Notes: generated from the letters alone by a model not told the origin. Shown: positions 18,018 to 26,961, numbered from the stretch's first letter. The stretch: 64,000 bases of DNA from an uncultured Eubacteriales bacterium (GCA_910585875.1 CAJUIK010000001.1:44256-108255), one strand, 5' to 3'. Numbers and translations: made by a program.

Positions 18018-20684
18018 TTATTTGACTGCCGATTTGCGCCGGCGGAAAACAGGGAGCAGCAGCTCATGGAGCAGCAGGGGAACGGCGGAAAGGGCGGCCA
18101 GCGCCAGCCATTCCGTCAAGCTCAGGCTGTAAGTTCCAAAGACCCGCACCAAGAAGGGGATTTCCGTCACGGCGATCTGCAGGGCGAAGCCGGCGGCCAG
18201 GGCCAGCAGCATCAGGCGGTTGCCCAGCAGGCGAGAGCGGAACACCGAGCGCTCCAAATCCCGCATCCCAACGGCGTGGAACAGCTGACTCATGCCCAGC
18301 ACGGTGAAGGCAAAGGTCTGGCTCTCAGCCAACAGCGCCGGATCCTGGAGCAGCGCCTTTGCCGCCTCCAGGCTGAAAGCCTGGCCCTGCTGGGCCAGCA
18401 GGCGCAGGGGGGCAATCAAAAAGGCTGTCAGCGTCAGGCCGGCGACGACCAGGCCATAGAAAATCGTAACCGCCAAGCCGCCATGGGCGAATAGGCTTTC
18501 TTTGGGATCCCGGGGCGGCCGGTTCATCAAGCCTTTGGGGTCGTTTTGATCCACGCCCAGAGCCAAGCCGGGCAGGGAATCGGTAATCAGGTTGACCCAC
18601 AGGATATGGATGGCTTTCAGCGGCGAAGCCAGGCCGACCAAAATGGCGCCGAACATGGCGGCGATTTCACCGAAATTGGAGGAGAGCAGGAAGAGCACGG
18701 ATTTTTTGATGTTGGCGTAAATACCCCGGCCTTCTTGGATGGCCTTCTCAATGGTGGCGAAGTTGTCGTCGGCCAACACCATATCCGCCGCGGATTTTGC
18801 CACGTCTGTGCCTGTGACGCCCATGGCCACGCCGATGTCCGCCGCCTTGAGAGAGGGGGCGTCGTTGACGCCGTCGCCTGTCATGGAGACAATGTGCCCC
18901 TTGGCGCGCAGGGCCTTGACGATGGCCACCTTATGCTCGGGGGAAACCCGGGCGAAGACCCGCAGGCCCTCGATTTTCTCCGCCAACTGCCCTTCCGTCA
19001 TCCGGTCCAGCTCCTCGCCCGAAAGGCATTGGCTTTCGTCCTCGGCGATGCCCAGCTGCTTGGCGATGGCCAGGGCGGTGTCCCGGTGGTCTCCGGTGAT
19101 CATCACTGTGCGCACCGAAGCGCTTTTGAAAGAGGCTACGGCTTGGCGCGCCTCCTCCCGGGGCGGGTCGATCATGCCTACTAAGCCGATAAAGGTCAGC
19201 TCTTCCTCCTGGGGCGCCGCGTCCCCCCGGCGGCAGGCCAGGGCCAGCACCCGCAGAGCCTGACGGGACATGGCGGACATGGCCTCCAAAATCTCCTGCC
19301 GGTTCTGCTGAGAGATAGGCCGGATCTGCCCCTGGACCTGGATATTCCGGCAGCGCTGAAGCACCTGGTCCGGGGCGCCTTTGGTGAAGGACAGAGTTTC
19401 CGCGCCCTGGCGGTGCAGGGTGGTCATCATCTTTCGGTCGGAATCAAAGGCCAGCTCGTCTGTCCGGGGAAATTGCCGGTCCAGCTCCGTCTTGTCCATG
19501 CCCAGCAAGGCGGCCAAGTCCACCAGGGCGATTTCTGTGGGGTCTCCCACCCGCTGATCTCCCTGAACAGAGGCGTCGCAGCACAGAGCCAGGCCCTGAG
19601 CCAGCAGAAGTCCCGAAGGCGCCTGAAGCAGCTCGTTGGGTTCGCCCTGCCAGCCGTCGCAATAGCAGCGGGCCACAGTCATTTTGTTCTGGGTCAGCGT
19701 GCCCGTTTTATCCGAGCAGACCACCGTGACGGCGCCCAGAGTTTCCACAGAGGGCAGCCGCCGCACAATGGCTTTTCCCTTGGCCAGCCGCTGAACCCCC
19801 AGGGCCAGCACAATGGTGACGACCGCCGGCAGGCCCTCGGGCACCGCGGCCACCGCCAGGGAGATGGCGGTAATCAGCATTTCCATCACGTCCCGGCCCT
19901 GGACCAGCGCCAGGACAAACAGGGCGGCGCACAGCCCCAGAGCCAGGCCGCCCAGCAGCTTGCCCAGGTCGGCCAGCCGCTTTTGCAGCGGGGTGGCCTC
20001 TTCCTGGCTGTCGTTGATCATCCGGGCGATTTTGCCGATTTCCGTATCCATGCCCGTGGCCGTCACAATGCCCTCGCCCCGGCCGTAGACCATGCTGGAG
20101 GTCATATAGGCCATATTGACCCGGTCGCCCAAGGGGGAATCGCCTTCCAGCGTTGGGGCGGCGTCCTTTTCCACCGGCAGAGATTCGCCGGTCAGGGCAG
20201 ATTCGTCGGCCTTCAGGCTGGCGGAAACCGTCAGCCGCAGATCCGCCGGCGCTTGGCGGCCCGCTTCCAAAATCACCACGTCGCCCCGGACCAGCTCGGC
20301 CGCCGGGATTTCCATGGCCTGGCCCTCCCGGCGGACTACCGCCGTAGGGCTGGACATTTTTTTCAGCTCTTCCAGGGCCTGCTGGGCCTTGCCCTCCTGA
20401 ACCACGCCCACAACGGCGTTGATCAGCACCACCGTCAGCACCACGGCGGCGTCGGAAAACTCCCGCAGCAGCAGGGAAACCCCCGCCGCCGCAAACAAGA
20501 TGTAGATCATGGGCTCGTTGAGCTGGGCCAAAAACATTTGCAGCCACGTTTTGCCCTTCTGCTCCGCCAAGGCGTTGGGGCCCTCTCGCTCCAGCCGGGC
20601 CCGGGCCTCCGCCTGGGTCAGCCCTTGGTCCGCCCGGGTTTGCAGTTCCTGTTCCGTCTGCTGGACGGTCTTGTTTTCAAACAC
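18018..20684 (-). CDS. P-type cation ATPase, Ca2+/Mn2+ exporter type
   Basis: 888 aa P2-type ATPase pumping a divalent cation out of the cytosol. Seen in order: N-terminal cation-ATPase domain, actuator loop LTGESLPV, M4 motif PEGLPAVV, phosphorylation site SDKTGTLTQ, hinge MTGDGVNDAPS, M6 motif NLITDSLPGLALG, and C-terminal helices M7-M10. Sequence alone would be called 'calcium-transporting', but the yybP-ykoY-type Mn2+ riboswitch upstream argues that Mn2+ (perhaps with Ca2+) is the physiological substrate; this is inference. GTG at 20684 is chosen because GAGAGGTG lies 8 nt before it, and longer in-frame starts fall within the riboswitch terminator. Confidence 0.88.
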   Translation of the reverse strand: MFENKTVQQTEQELQTRADQGLTQAEARARLEREGPNALAEQKGKTWLQMFLAQLNEPMIYILFAAAGVSLLLREFSDAAVVLTVVLINAVVGVVQEGKAQQALEELKKMSSPTAVVRREGQAMEIPAAELVRGDVVILEAGRQAPADLRLTVSASLKADESALTGESLPVEKDAAPTLEGDSPLGDRVNMAYMTSSMVYGRGEGIVTATGMDTEIGKIARMINDSQEEATPLQKRLADLGKLLGGLALGLCAALFVLALVQGRDVMEMLITAISLAVAAVPEGLPAVVTIVLALGVQRLAKGKAIVRRLPSVETLGAVTVVCSDKTGTLTQNKMTVARCYCDGWQGEPNELLQAPSGLLLAQGLALCCDASVQGDQRVGDPTEIALVDLAALLGMDKTELDRQFPRTDELAFDSDRKMMTTLHRQGAETLSFTKGAPDQVLQRCRNIQVQGQIRPISQQNRQEILEAMSAMSRQALRVLALACRRGDAAPQEEELTFIGLVGMIDPPREEARQAVASFKSASVRTVMITGDHRDTALAIAKQLGIAEDESQCLSGEELDRMTEGQLAEKIEGLRVFARVSPEHKVAIVKALRAKGHIVSMTGDGVNDAPSLKAADIGVAMGVTGTDVAKSAADMVLADDNFATIEKAIQEGRGIYANIKKSVLFLLSSNFGEIAAMFGAILVGLASPLKAIHILWVNLITDSLPGLALGVDQNDPKGLMNRPPRDPKESLFAHGGLAVTIFYGLVVAGLTLTAFLIAPLRLLAQQGQAFSLEAAKALLQDPALLAESQTFAFTVLGMSQLFHAVGMRDLERSVFRSRLLGNRLMLLALAAGFALQIAVTEIPFLVRVFGTYSLSLTEWLALAALSAVPLLLHELLLPVFRRRKSAVK

Positions 20685-20762
20685 GCGGAAACACCTCTCT
20701 TTTTTGTCGTTATCTTTGCCGAAAACAGGGCGGTTCAAACAGAGGCGGTTTCCCCAGAAAAC

Positions 20763-20806
20763 AAAAAGAGACTTTTTGCACGCGCCAAAACGGTGCAAAA
20801 AGTCTC
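20763..20806 (-). terminator. Riboswitch expression-platform terminator
   Basis: Minus-strand GAGACTTTTTGCAC pairs with GTGCAAAAAGTCTC and is followed by TTTTTGTTTT. Its 5' arm is the same CTTTTT stretch that closes the aptamer's P1 helix, so aptamer and terminator exclude each other. Confidence 0.88.
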
Positions 20807-20886
20807 GTTACCTCAATCAGGCCGCAACGGCAGGCTTCTCAGGCCATGATGTTGCCGCTTGCGCTTTGAACTACTCCCTTTTCTGG
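20796..20886 (-). promoter_or_regulatory. yybP-ykoY family (Mn2+) riboswitch
   Basis: The minus-strand leader contains AAAAGGGAGTAG at its 5' end and GATTGAGGTAACGAGACTTTTT-like sequence at its 3' end (AAAAG pairs with CTTTT as P1), with two internal GC-rich arms between, as in the yybP-ykoY motif. It starts where transcription from the promoter at 20891-20919 would begin. Metal binding would stabilise P1, block the overlapping terminator and switch the ATPase on. Family members are Mn2+ sensors and often control P-type ATPases. Confidence 0.82.
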
Positions 20887-20890
20887 GTTT

Positions 20891-20919
20891 ATCATACCCA
20901 AAAACCCCTCGGTTGTCAA
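20891..20919 (-). promoter_or_regulatory. Promoter of the riboswitch-P-type ATPase unit
   Basis: Minus-strand TTGACA (20914-20919) and TATGAT (20891-20896) exactly 17 nt apart; transcription would begin about 7 nt downstream, at the aptamer edge. Confidence 0.88.
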
Positions 20920-20959
20920 GGGGGGATTTATTCTGAAGCGCGGCGAACGAAAAAACCGC

Positions 20960-21160
20960 TCATTGCTGAAACAGATAAGCCGCGATATCTTTGGAATATC
21001 CATAAGCCTGGGCCTTCCTCTGAGGGTTCAGGGCGATCGACGGAACCTCCCTTTCATAGAGGGAGCCGTAGGTTCTGGAGGCCTGGGTGTCCAGGATTCC
21101 TTCCTCCTGATCCCCGGAGGCGGCGCCTTGCGCAGCCTCCTTCTCATTCTTTGAGCCCAA
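20960..21160 (-). CDS. Possible small hypothetical protein
   Basis: A 66-codon reading frame with coding-like third positions, starting at TTG and ending SKDIAAYLFQQ. It follows the second leucine-rich-repeat gene by 34 nt in the same direction. No good ribosome site and no recognised domain; it might be a degraded tail of something larger or chance. Confidence 0.28.
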   Translation of the reverse strand: MGSKNEKEAAQGAASGDQEEGILDTQASRTYGSLYEREVPSIALNPQRKAQAYGYSKDIAAYLFQQ

Positions 21161-21194
21161 GGCGCCGTCCCAAACGGAGCGCCCAGGGCTTTGT

Positions 21195-21962
21195 CTATTT
21201 TCCCTTGTTGCGGCCGGCTTTTTCCTTCGAGCCCTTCTCCAAAAAGCGCTGCTTGCCGTAACCCATCACCGCCGCTTTAGCGGCGGGTTTCTCCTGTTTG
21301 TCCGTCTCTTCCAGCAGCAGCCGGATTTCTTTTTTCGGCACCATTTTTTTCTTGAGCATCAGCCAGAGCAGCTCCTCACTCTCTACGGCGGCGGGGTAAA
21401 GGCGCTTGCGGCGGCTGCGAATATACCCCAAGTATCCGGCCCGGATTTTCCGGCGCATCTCGAGCTCGGCCAGGCAGGCGGCGGCGAAATGCTGGGCGGC
21501 CTGGGGCCTGTTTTTCTGCTTGAATGTTTTCACCGGCAGATAAGGCGCCGACGCAGACAACGGGCAGCCCCGGAAAGCGGAATACTTCGGCTTTTTCACG
21601 CTCTGGGGCAAGACCAGCCGGGTCAGGCTGGCGCAGCCCGCAAAAGCGCCTTTCCCAACCTTTTTCACGCCTCGGGGAATCTCCAGCCCGAACAGGCTGA
21701 CGCAGCCGCCAAAGGCATACTGGCCGATCTCTTTTAACCCCTGAGGCAGCTGAACCTGGGCCAGGCCGGCGCAATCGAAAAAGGCCCGATCCCCCACCCG
21801 CCGCGTTCCCTCCGGCAGAACCGCCCGGGTCAAAGCGCGGCAGCCCGCAAACGCTTTGGGGCCGATCTCTTTCACGCCTGCCGGAACCCAAACGTCCCCG
21901 CCGGGGCCGCGGTATCGAATCAGCACGCCGTTTTTGACGATAAAATCATGTTTGTCGCTCAT
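21195..21962 (-). CDS. Leucine-rich repeat protein (BspA-like), copy 2
   Basis: 255 aa with no signal peptide. After a short head (IRYRGPGGDVWVPAGVKEIG) come about five LRR_5-type repeats of 22-23 residues (pattern IG..AFxGCxxLxxxxLP), and a basic C-terminal part without repeats. It overlaps the previous, paralogous gene by 4 nt (ATGA) and shares its head and tail layout, so the pair is a tandem duplication. BspA-type repeats mediate protein binding. The lack of an export signal suggests a cytosolic role; function unknown. Confidence 0.75.
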   Translation of the reverse strand: MSDKHDFIVKNGVLIRYRGPGGDVWVPAGVKEIGPKAFAGCRALTRAVLPEGTRRVGDRAFFDCAGLAQVQLPQGLKEIGQYAFGGCVSLFGLEIPRGVKKVGKGAFAGCASLTRLVLPQSVKKPKYSAFRGCPLSASAPYLPVKTFKQKNRPQAAQHFAAACLAELEMRRKIRAGYLGYIRSRRKRLYPAAVESEELLWLMLKKKMVPKKEIRLLLEETDKQEKPAAKAAVMGYGKQRFLEKGSKEKAGRNKGK

Positions 21963-22885
21963 ATCTTCCTCCCATATTCCAAAATCAAGGCTTGGGCGGC
22001 GCCGTTTTGCCGCCGCTCCGCTTCGTCCAGCAGAGGCTGAATATCCCTCGGGGGAATGATCGCTTCGGCAATCATCAGCCGGAGCACTTCTTCGTGCTGG
22101 AGGGCCAGGGGATATAGCCGCTTTCTCTGCCGGCGGATATAGGCCAGATATCTGATCCGATCCGTTTCTTCTATAGGCATGGATCGAAAATAGGCGGCGG
22201 CAAAGCCCCGGATGATCTTGGGTTTATCCATCTTGCTGAACTCTCCCAGAGGGATATGGGGGGCGGCCACAGCCGGGTCGCTGCCGTAAAAGGCGGTTTT
22301 ATCAATCTGCGTCGCGCTGCTCGGGAGGGCGACGACGGACAGATTGGCGCAGCAGGCAAAGGCCTTTTTCCCAATGCGGGTCGCGCCGGCGGGAAGAGTT
22401 ATGTCAGTCAGAGCGTCGCAGCGGAAAAAGGCCAGGTCCCCGATCTCCGTCAGCCCCTGGGGCAGATCGACGCGGGCCAGGCTGGCGCAGTTGGCAAAGG
22501 TCAGAGCGCCGATTTCCGTCACGCCCGCCGGCACGCTGACGCCGGTCAGGCCGGAGCAGCGGGAAAAGGCGGAGTTCCCAACACGGGTCACGCCGGCGGG
22601 AAGAATCAGCTCGGTCAGAGCGCCGCAGCGGAAAAAGGCGTGCGCCCCGATCTCCTCCAGGCTTTCCGGCAGATCGACGCGGGCCAGGTTGACGCAGTTG
22701 GCAAAGGCCAAAGGGCCGATTTCCGTCGCGCCCGCCGGCACGCTGACGCCGGTCAGGCCGGGGCAATCCAAAAAAGCCTCCCGCCCAATTCTCACCGCGC
22801 CAGGGGGAATCACGACGTCCCCGCCGGGGCCCCGGTATCGAACCAGCGTGCCTTCCTGTATCACAAAATCGCCGATATCGCTCAT
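21959..22885 (-). CDS. Leucine-rich repeat protein (BspA-like), copy 1
   Basis: 308 aa, same layout as its downstream paralogue but with about seven near-identical 23-residue repeats (for example VTEIGALTFANCASLARVDLP), some nearly duplicated, as if repeats expanded recently. The C-terminal part (YLAYIRRQRKRLYPLAL) matches YLGYIRSRRKRLYPAAV in the other copy, a conserved tail that is not a repeat. An AAAGGAGG site precedes ATG 22885. It overlaps the glycerate kinase stop by 4 nt, so the three genes form one operon. Confidence 0.78.
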   Translation of the reverse strand: MSDIGDFVIQEGTLVRYRGPGGDVVIPPGAVRIGREAFLDCPGLTGVSVPAGATEIGPLAFANCVNLARVDLPESLEEIGAHAFFRCGALTELILPAGVTRVGNSAFSRCSGLTGVSVPAGVTEIGALTFANCASLARVDLPQGLTEIGDLAFFRCDALTDITLPAGATRIGKKAFACCANLSVVALPSSATQIDKTAFYGSDPAVAAPHIPLGEFSKMDKPKIIRGFAAAYFRSMPIEETDRIRYLAYIRRQRKRLYPLALQHEEVLRLMIAEAIIPPRDIQPLLDEAERRQNGAAQALILEYGRKI

Positions 22886-24027
22886 TGTTCCTCCTTTTTA
22901 GCGGGCAGGAAGTTGATGGTCAAAATCGCTTCCCGCAGCAAATCCACGGCGTTGGTCATGGCGTATTCCAGCGTCATGTCTTTGGTTTTCAACTCATAGA
23001 CGGCGTCGATCCCCGCCTCTTTGGCCTTTTCATAGCCTTCGCCCTTGGCGCCCACGACGGCCACGACCCGAGCGCCGTATTTCTTGGCGATTTTGGCCGC
23101 TTCCACCGGCAGCTTGCCCATGGCGGACTGGCCGTCCATCCTGCCCTCGCCGGTAATCATCACGTCGGGCTTGAGCCGGGCGATCTGCTCTTCAAAGCCC
23201 GCCGCCTGGCTGACGATCTGGAACCCGGGCGCCAGGTCGGCGCCGAAAAAGGCGATGAGCCCAGCGCCCATGCCCCCCGCCGCGCCGGCGCCGGGGAGTT
23301 CCGCCACGTCTTTGCCCAAATCCCGCCGAATGACCTGGCCCAGCGTCTCCAGCGCTTTGTCCAGCTGGGGCAGATGTTGGGGCTTGGCCCCTTTCTGGGG
23401 TCCGAAGACATAGGCCGCCCCCTGGGGGCCGCACAGGGGGTTGGAAACGTCGCAGGCCACCTGGAAACGAGCGTTTTTCAGCCGGGGGTCCAGGCCGGAA
23501 AGATCGATTTTCGCCAGCTGGAGCAGGCCGGCGGCTCCCGGCGGGATGGGCTGCCCCTGCTCGTCCAGAAAACGGGCGCCCAGAGCTGCGGCCATGCCGA
23601 CGCCGCCGTCGTTGGTGGCGCTGCCGCCGATCCCCATAATAAACTGCCGGCAGCCCCGATCCAAAGCGTCGGCGACCAGTTCGCCCACTCCCCAGGTGGA
23701 GGCGGCGAAGGGATCCCGCTTCCAGGCGGGGACCAGAGGAAGGCCGGCGGCGGCGGACATCTCCACGACGGCGGTTTCCCCGTCGCCCAACAAACCGTAA
23801 GCGGCCATGGTTTTATCCCCCAGAGGGCCGGAAACCCAGCAGGACCGCTTTTTCCCGCCGGCGGCCTGCGTCAAGGCTTCCACCGTTCCCTCGCCGCCGT
23901 CCGCCATGGGGAATTTCCGCACTGTCAGACCGGGGAACCGTTCCAACAGGGCGGCCTCCGCCGCGTCGCAAAATTGTGTAGACGTGATACTGCCCTTAAA
24001 AGAATCGGGCGCAATTACAAAAACCAT
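22882..24027 (-). CDS. Glycerate 2-kinase (GarK/GlxK family)
   Basis: 381 aa, usual family length. Phosphorylates D-glycerate using ATP, feeding 2-phosphoglycerate into glycolysis. Family marks are the N-terminal APDSFKGS, the MADGGEGT motif near residue 43, GIGGSATNDGG near 132 and TGEGRMDGQS near 290. An AAAGGGGGA site precedes the ATG. It heads the operon with the two leucine-rich-repeat genes, an unusual pairing without an obvious metabolic link. Confidence 0.92.
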   Translation of the reverse strand: MVFVIAPDSFKGSITSTQFCDAAEAALLERFPGLTVRKFPMADGGEGTVEALTQAAGGKKRSCWVSGPLGDKTMAAYGLLGDGETAVVEMSAAAGLPLVPAWKRDPFAASTWGVGELVADALDRGCRQFIMGIGGSATNDGGVGMAAALGARFLDEQGQPIPPGAAGLLQLAKIDLSGLDPRLKNARFQVACDVSNPLCGPQGAAYVFGPQKGAKPQHLPQLDKALETLGQVIRRDLGKDVAELPGAGAAGGMGAGLIAFFGADLAPGFQIVSQAAGFEEQIARLKPDVMITGEGRMDGQSAMGKLPVEAAKIAKKYGARVVAVVGAKGEGYEKAKEAGIDAVYELKTKDMTLEYAMTNAVDLLREAILTINFLPAKKEEQ

Positions 24028-24171
24028 CTGAATCCCCCTTTGGAGAGTTTTGATATCGACGTATTTTGTCCTTTCAAACAGCGCATGATAGAATGGAAGG
24101 ACTCCGATTTCATGCGGGGCCTCGGAGCCCGGCCGCGCTCAGTTTGAATTCTTTCTGTTTATCACGCCATT

Positions 24172-24200
24172 ATCATACCGCAGACCAGAACAAAATGCAA
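24172..24200 (-). promoter_or_regulatory. Promoter of the glycerate kinase operon
   Basis: Minus-strand TTGCAT (24195-24200) and TATGAT (24172-24177), spacer 17 nt. The leader of about 140 nt holds one hairpin (CTCCGA / TCGGAG, near 24096-24130) whose role is unclear. Confidence 0.65.
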
Positions 24201-24229
24201 AAAATTTGAGAAGAATCTCGCTCAGCCCC

Positions 24230-24257
24230 TTGCCAAGCCGCCGGGGCATGGGATAAT
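24230..24257 (+). promoter_or_regulatory. Probable promoter of the fprA operon
   Basis: TTGCCA (24230-24235) and GATAAT (24252-24257), spacer 16 nt, about 50 nt before the ATG and divergent from the glycerate kinase promoter. Confidence 0.5.
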
Positions 24258-24308
24258 ATTATTCTGCCCCTTGGGGGGCTAAAATTGAAACAGAAGGGAC
24301 GAATGCAA

Positions 24309-25505
24309 ATGAACGCGCTGCAAGCGACGGAACATATCTGGTGGGTGGGCGCTCTGGACCCGGACCTGCGGGTCTTCGACATTGTGATGCGCTCGGATTA
24401 CGGCACCACATACAACTCCTACCTGTTGAAAGGCGCCGATAAGACCGCCCTTTTTGAGACGGTGAAGGAAAAATTCTTTGAGGAACACCTGGAAAAAATC
24501 CGCCAGGCCATGGACCCGGCCCAGCTGGACTACATCGTCGTCAACCACACCGAGCCGGACCACTCGGGTTCGGTGGCCAAGCTGCTGGAGCTGGCGCCCA
24601 ACGCCACTGTGCTGGGCTCCCAGACCGCGATTTCCTTCCTCAAAGAAATCGTCAACAAGCCCTTCCGCCATCAGGCCGTGACGGAAAAGGACCAGATCGA
24701 CCTGGGCGGGCTGACGCTGAACTTCCTGTCCGCGCCCATGCTCCATTGGCCCGACTCCATGTACACCTGGGTTCCCGAGGAAAAAGCCCTGTTTACCTGC
24801 GACAGCTTTGGCTGCCATTACAGCGACCCCCGGGTGTTCAACGACCAGATCGACGGCGATTTCACCGAGGCTTACAAATACTATTTCGACAACATCATCG
24901 GGCCCTATAAAAACCCCCATATGCTCAACGCCCTGAAAAAAATTGAATCTTTGGATATCCAGTTTATCGGCAACGGCCACGGCCCCGTGCTGCGCCGGGA
25001 TATCCCCAAATACCTGGAGATGTATCGTCAATGGTCCGCCCCGGCGCCCAAACAGGACCCTTCGGTAGCCGTCTGTTATGTCTCCGCCTACGGCTATACC
25101 GCCCGGCTGGCCCAGGCCATCCGCCAAGGGCTGGAGCAGGGGGGGATCCAGAATATCCAAACTTTCGATCTGGTGACTGACGACAAAGCCCAGGCCGCAG
25201 CCGCGGCCGCGGCCGCCGACGGCCTACTGCTGGGCTCCCCCACCTTGATCGGCGACGCCCTGCCCCCGGTCTATGAAATGCTGCTGGGGCTGAACCCGGT
25301 GATCCACCGGGGCAAATTCGCCGGCGCCTTCGGCTCCTATGCCTGGAGCGGCGAAGCCGCCCCCAACCTGCTGGAGCGGATGCGGGCCCTGCGCTTTCGC
25401 CTGCCCCTGCCCGCCTTGCGGGTCAAGCTCATGCCCACAGAAGAGGATTTGGAAAACGCCCGGACTTTCGGCAAGGAGTTCGCGGCGGCCATGCTGAACA
25501 AATAA
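24309..25505 (+). CDS. fprA: A-type flavoprotein (flavodiiron protein) FprA
   Basis: 398 aa cytosolic O2 (or NO) reductase that makes water without releasing peroxide. The N-terminal metallo-beta-lactamase domain carries the diiron ligands HxExDH (H80, E82, D84, H85 in VVNHTEPDHSGS), a later His in LHWPDS, Asp in CDSFGCH and His in NGHGPVL. The C-terminal flavodoxin domain starts at VAVCYVSAYGYTARLA. ATG 24309 is favoured because GAAGGGA lies 9 nt upstream; ATG 24303 is too close. Its electron donor is very likely encoded by the next gene, 20 nt away. Confidence 0.92.
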   Translation: MNALQATEHIWWVGALDPDLRVFDIVMRSDYGTTYNSYLLKGADKTALFETVKEKFFEEHLEKIRQAMDPAQLDYIVVNHTEPDHSGSVAKLLELAPNATVLGSQTAISFLKEIVNKPFRHQAVTEKDQIDLGGLTLNFLSAPMLHWPDSMYTWVPEEKALFTCDSFGCHYSDPRVFNDQIDGDFTEAYKYYFDNIIGPYKNPHMLNALKKIESLDIQFIGNGHGPVLRRDIPKYLEMYRQWSAPAPKQDPSVAVCYVSAYGYTARLAQAIRQGLEQGGIQNIQTFDLVTDDKAQAAAAAAAADGLLLGSPTLIGDALPPVYEMLLGLNPVIHRGKFAGAFGSYAWSGEAAPNLLERMRALRFRLPLPALRVKLMPTEEDLENARTFGKEFAAAMLNK

Positions 25506-25525
25506 TTTCCCAAGGAGGCGACGCA

Positions 25526-26938
25526 ATGCAAGGTCAAATTTGGCGCTGCCCGGTCTGCGGGCAGGATTTTCCGGGGGAACGGCCCCCGGAGCGCTGCCCC
25601 GTCTGCGGGGCAGGCGCCAGCGTCTTCACCAGCGCGGAGGCGCCGGCGCCCCAGCGTTGGCGCTGCCTGGTCTGCGGCCAGGTCTTCGAGGGCGCCGAAC
25701 CGCCGGTCCCCTGCCCAGTCTGCGGAGCCGGGCGGCAGGCTTTTGAGCCCCTGCCGCCGGAGGAAGAATCCCTCTGCCAGGATACCGACCGCCGCTTTGT
25801 GCTGATCGGCGGCGGCGCCGCCGGGCTGGAATGCGCCAAAGCCATCCGCCGGCGGGACAAAACGGCCTCCATCGTCTTGGTCTGCGGCGAGAAGCAGCCC
25901 CCTTACAACCGGCCCGCCCTCAGCGACGCCTTGGCGGACGAGCTTTCGTTGCCGGCTCTGCTTTTGCAGGAGCCCCAATGGTATGAGGAGCAAAACATCC
26001 GGCTGCTGACAGGAATCTGCTGCACGGAGATTCTGCGCCGGCAGAAGCAGATCCGGCTGGACGACGGCCAGATCCTGGACTATGACAAGCTGCTGCTGGC
26101 CGCGGGGGGGCTGCCCTTCCTGCCCATCCGCCCCCAAGAGGGCGCCGTCCCGCTGTATACTCTGCGGACTTACGAGGATTATCGCCGGCTGGCTCAGGCC
26201 GCCCAAGGAGCCAAAAGGGCCGTGGTGCTGGGCGGCGGAATTCTGGGGGTGGAGGCGGCTTTGGCCCTGCGGGAACGGGGTCTGCAAACGGTGATCGCCG
26301 AACGGGGGCCCTATATCCTGGCCGCCCAGGCCGACGATAAAGCCGCCGCTTTGGTCTCCGATTACCTGAATCGCCGCGGAATTTCCGTCTGCTGCGGCGT
26401 TACGGGAGAGGCTCTGCTGCCCGAGGGCGTCCGGCTGGACGACGGCTCCGTTCTCGAGGCCGATTTCGTCCTGGCCGCCGCCGGCGTTCGGCCTCAGACG
26501 GCTCTGGCCCAGAGCTGCGGCCTGGAAATAGACCGGGGCGTGATCGTGGATGAAACCATGGTCTCCTCGGACCCGGATATTTACGCCGCCGGCGACTGCG
26601 CCCAATTCCAGGACCGGCCCGGCGGGCTTTGGTCGGAAGCGGCGGCCCAGGGCCAGGTGGCCGGCGCTCAAATGGCCGGGGACCGCCAGGCGGTTTACGC
26701 CCGTCCCATCCCGGCCGCCGCCCTGGAAGAAGGCGGGCTCTCCCTGTTCAGCTGCGGCATGATTCGCGGCGCCCGGCTCCAAACCCTGACTTATGAGGAT
26801 CCCTTCTCCGGCGTCTATAAACGCCTATTCCTGGAAGATGGGAAGACGGTGGGCGGTCTGCTCTTCGGCGACGTCAGCCAAACCGCCCAGCTGCTCTCCT
26901 GGGTCGAAAGCCGCCGGGCCCCGGCGGACCTCTTATAA
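25526..26938 (+). CDS. Double rubredoxin-NADH:rubredoxin oxidoreductase fusion
   Basis: 470 aa. Two tandem short rubredoxin-like knuckles (C8, C11, C24, C27 and C47, C50, C63, C66; spacing CxxC-x12-CxxC as in rubrerythrin) precede a class-I pyridine-nucleotide disulfide-type flavoprotein with an FAD Rossmann motif (LIGGGAAGLE, about residue 93), a second nucleotide motif (VVLGGGILGVEAA) and the terminal FAD motif (YAAGDCAQF). It would move electrons from NAD(P)H via FAD and its own rubredoxins to FprA, a one-polypeptide supply chain. Start has an AAGGAGG site. Confidence 0.9.
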   Translation: MQGQIWRCPVCGQDFPGERPPERCPVCGAGASVFTSAEAPAPQRWRCLVCGQVFEGAEPPVPCPVCGAGRQAFEPLPPEEESLCQDTDRRFVLIGGGAAGLECAKAIRRRDKTASIVLVCGEKQPPYNRPALSDALADELSLPALLLQEPQWYEEQNIRLLTGICCTEILRRQKQIRLDDGQILDYDKLLLAAGGLPFLPIRPQEGAVPLYTLRTYEDYRRLAQAAQGAKRAVVLGGGILGVEAALALRERGLQTVIAERGPYILAAQADDKAAALVSDYLNRRGISVCCGVTGEALLPEGVRLDDGSVLEADFVLAAAGVRPQTALAQSCGLEIDRGVIVDETMVSSDPDIYAAGDCAQFQDRPGGLWSEAAAQGQVAGAQMAGDRQAVYARPIPAAALEEGGLSLFSCGMIRGARLQTLTYEDPFSGVYKRLFLEDGKTVGGLLFGDVSQTAQLLSWVESRRAPADLL

Positions 26939-26961
26939 CATTCTATCCCTGAAACGGCCGC

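Noticed and set aside
18018..20684. Simple reading of the P-type ATPase as a housekeeping calcium pump
   Set aside because: The Mn2+-type riboswitch upstream argues for Mn2+ handling; Ca2+ remains possible.
21985..22860. The regular 69-nt repeat pattern in this region as a CRISPR or tandem DNA array
   Set aside because: It is the coding repeat of the leucine-rich-repeat gene, in frame and diverged at third positions.
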